Part shown: positions 7,727 through 8,895 of the stretch, in pieces
How positions within the stretch are numbered: the first letter of the stretch is position 1
Layout: each line of letters opens with the position of its first letter
NCBI GenBank assembly: GCA_964515555.1
Contig: CAZEVY010000150.1
Coordinates: forward strand, 1 to 8,895
Length of the DNA stretch: 8,895 nt
Source: CAZEVY01 sp964515555
Lineage (GTDB): Bacteria > Acidobacteriota > Terriglobia > Bryobacterales > Bryobacteraceae
Direction of reading: 5' to 3'
The notes under the pieces: model-generated
The model's input: only the letters and a program-made list of their open reading frames with translations
Databases searched by the model: none
What the model was told of the DNA's origin: nothing
Position numbers and translations under genes: made by a program

Positions 7727-7939
7727 ATGACTGAGCCGGTGATCGTCGTCGATCGCGAGATCATGAGCGGCATGCCCTGCTTTCGCGGAACGCGCGTGCC
7801 GTTTCAGAACCTCATCGATTATCTGGAGGGCGGTCAGACCCTCGACGATTTCCTACGTCAGTTTCCAACCGTCTCTCGCACGATGGCCGTACAGGCGCTC
7901 GAGGAAGCCAAAGAATCGCTCTTCGCACGGATCGCGTGA
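7727..7939 (+). CDS. DUF433 family antitoxin
   Basis: This is a 70-residue protein with the DUF433 signature: I-V-V-D-R-E-I-M-S-G-M-P-C-F-R-G-T-R-V-P near the N-terminus, then a (L/E)-x-G-x-(T/S)-x-(D/E) turn (EGGQTLDDF) and FP near residue 46, followed by a C-terminal helix (AVQALEEAKESLF). DUF433 proteins have a winged or tri-helical DNA-binding-like fold and are often the antitoxin of PIN-like DUF5615 toxins; antitoxin and autoregulator roles are inferred here from that pairing. Its end overlaps the next gene by 4 bases (GTGA, 7936-7939), which implies coupled translation. The start has no properly spaced Shine-Dalgarno but has a -10-like TAGAAT 6 bases upstream, suggesting a leaderless message. 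Length is typical for the family. Confidence 0.9.
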   Translation: MTEPVIVVDREIMSGMPCFRGTRVPFQNLIDYLEGGQTLDDFLRQFPTVSRTMAVQALEEAKESLFARIA

Positions 7940-8253
7940 AGATTCTTCTGGACGAATGCCTACCGCTCGACTTCCGGCATGCATTAGGCGCGCATGAAAC
8001 CCATACCGCGGAATGGGCTGGTCTGAAGGGAAGGAAGAACGGCGACCTAATTCGGGAGGCGGAGGCTGCCGGCTATGACGTGTTGATCACGGTGGATCAA
8101 GGCCTAGGCCATCAGGCGCCCCGAAGCCGGCGGCTCTCCATCCTTCTGGTTCGAGTCAGGACTAACCAGCTCGTAGACTTGCTCCCCCTGACAGATGTAA
8201 TTCTGGAGGCGTTGCACGCGATTTCTCCGGGTCAGATTCTGACAGTACCCTGA
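7936..8253 (+). CDS. DUF5615 PIN-like toxin
   Basis: This is a 105-residue protein of the DUF5615 PIN-like group, putative ribonucleases related to VapC toxins. The N-terminal strand MKILLDECLP carries the acidic pair D6-E7. A conserved central segment reads W-x-G-L-K-G-R-K-N-G-D-L-I (27-39), and the second acidic strand is VLITVDQGL with D54. The family-typical R-T-N-Q-L lies at 75-79. These acidic residues are those expected to hold the metal in PIN folds, so the protein looks intact. The start is GTG at 7936, overlapping the DUF433 stop by 4 bases, with no independent ribosome-binding site, so dose is probably set by coupling to the antitoxin. It ends convergently with the symporter gene. 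Target RNA is unknown, and toxicity is inferred from the family. Confidence 0.88.
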   Translation: MKILLDECLPLDFRHALGAHETHTAEWAGLKGRKNGDLIREAEAAGYDVLITVDQGLGHQAPRSRRLSILLVRVRTNQLVDLLPLTDVILEALHAISPGQILTVP

Positions 8254-8299
8254 TTTCGTCCTTGACCGGCGGACTGCCCCCCCGATGTGGTGAATCAGG

Positions 8300-8330
8300 G
8301 ACTCACCGAGTCGAAGCATGCCCGGATGCT
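8300..8330. terminator. Two small inverted repeats between convergent genes
   Basis: GACTC-ACC-GAGTC (8300-8312) and AGCAT-6 bases-ATGCT (8315-8330) are two 5-bp stems in the 84-base gap between the PIN-like toxin (+) and the symporter (-). The position suits a shared terminator, but neither stem is strong and no T-run follows on either strand. Confidence 0.25.
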
Positions 8331-8337
8331 CAATCCG

Positions 8338-8895
8338 CTACGCCTCCCGGAAATAACGCGCCAGCGTCGACGCCGAGGGCTTCCGCGTCAGCGACGACAC
8401 CACCCACATCAAGAGGCACGAAACCACCAGCATCGGCACGACCGGCAGGAAGCCGAACACCGACGTGCCGCCCGGCGTCCGCGCCAGCACGTCGACGCCG
8501 CCCAGGCTCCACACCACGATAGGGCGGCCGACCGGCGCGGCCACAGCCGACTGGAACACCGCCACCGCGGCGATCGCCGCCGCCGTCCAAAGCGTCACCG
8601 CCAGAGCGCCCCACTTGGTGGATCCGCGCCAGAACAGCGCCGCCGGAAGCAGCGTCGCCAGACAGCAGAATCCCGAGAAGGCGTACTGGATCGCAATGTC
8701 GAAGATCGGCTGCGGCGCGCGGAGGGCGATCATGTAGGCGGCGATGGTCAGCAGAATGACGAAAAGGCGGCCGGTGTGCACCTGCACCTCCTCGCCGAAG
8801 CGCTCCTTGTGCCCGTAGAAGGCGAACACATCCTCGGTGAACATGGTCGAGAGAGCCAGAATCTGCGAGTCGCTCGCCATGACGGCCGCCATGAT
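8338..8895 (-). CDS. Sodium:solute symporter (SSS family), C-terminal part (5' end outside window)
   Basis: This is the last ~185 codons of an inner-membrane sodium-coupled transporter; the frame is still open at base 8895, so the start lies outside. The visible N-terminal stretch MAAVMASDSQILALSTMFTE followed by DVF is the strongly conserved TM8-TM9 region of SSS proteins (compare AAVMS...LL..SS..TED in PutP). In the family this region contributes to the sodium site. GEEVQVHTGR and the LLPAALFWRGSTKWGALAV segment are also family hallmarks. Four further hydrophobic helices are seen at about residues 43-60, 68-90, 94-115 and 146-167 of the fragment, followed by a short polar tail ending in YFREA. 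The substrate cannot be told from this part; SSS members carry amino acids, sugars, vitamins or organic acids. It is convergent with the toxin-antitoxin pair and unrelated to it in any visible way. Confidence 0.9.
   Translation of the reverse strand: MMAAVMASDSQILALSTMFTEDVFAFYGHKERFGEEVQVHTGRLFVILLTIAAYMIALRAPQPIFDIAIQYAFSGFCCLATLLPAALFWRGSTKWGALAVTLWTAAAIAAVAVFQSAVAAPVGRPIVVWSLGGVDVLARTPGGTSVFGFLPVVPMLVVSCLLMWVVSSLTRKPSASTLARYFREA

Noticed and set aside
8262..8522. Plus-strand open frame rich in Pro, Ala, Thr and Ser opposite the symporter end
   Set aside because: It is antisense to the conserved symporter C-terminus, and its composition is what that overlap would produce.

Overview
The window is a GC-rich, densely packed bacterial chromosome segment. 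It most resembles the Acidobacteriota (Solibacter/Bryobacter-like). The lineage guess is inference from gene content: a DUF6599-like exported protein directly behind secA, a secreted protein built only of carboxypeptidase-regulatory-like beta-sandwich modules, signal peptides ending in AWG-Q, and a membrane-anchored M23 peptidase of a type common in that phylum. No rRNA, tRNA, CRISPR array, insertion sequence or phage gene is visible, and no gene-free stretch exceeds about 210 bases.

Layout. (1) 1-1215 (+): the C-terminal third of SecA, cut by the window edge and ending in its zinc-binding tail. (2) 1200-2171 (+): an exported, C-terminally membrane-anchored DUF6599-like protein whose start codon lies inside the last codons of secA. 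(3) 2276-2574 (+): a small antitoxin-like gene followed by the first ~28 codons of a ParE/RelE-type toxin, which then breaks off. (4) 2597-4330 (-): a secreted protein with five beta-sandwich repeats. (5) 4414-6585 (+): an aldo/keto reductase and, 9 bases later, a UvrC-like protein that keeps the four iron-sulfur cysteines and the UVR motif but has a decayed GIY-YIG motif and no C-terminal nuclease. (6) 6586-6796: an AT-richer leader with a sigma70-like promoter. (7) 6797-7684 (+): the membrane-anchored M23 peptidase with all zinc ligands. (8) 7727-8253 (+): an intact DUF433/DUF5615 PIN-like toxin-antitoxin pair. (9) 8338-8895 (-): the C-terminal part of a sodium:solute symporter, cut by the window edge.

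How the genes relate. Most are housekeeping or envelope functions: Sec export, two exported proteins, cell-wall remodelling and solute uptake. Two small toxin-antitoxin loci, one decayed and one intact, are the accessory component. Three plus-strand genes (starting at 2276, 4414 and 7727) have a -10-like hexamer 5-6 bases before the ATG and no usable Shine-Dalgarno, which suggests leaderless transcripts. Between the divergent genes at 4330 and 4414, a perfect 14-bp palindrome places a GATAAT hexamer on each strand and may be a symmetric bidirectional promoter.

I do not see a convincing undescribed multi-gene system. The best leads are the UvrC-like protein, the divergent palindrome and the leaderless pattern.
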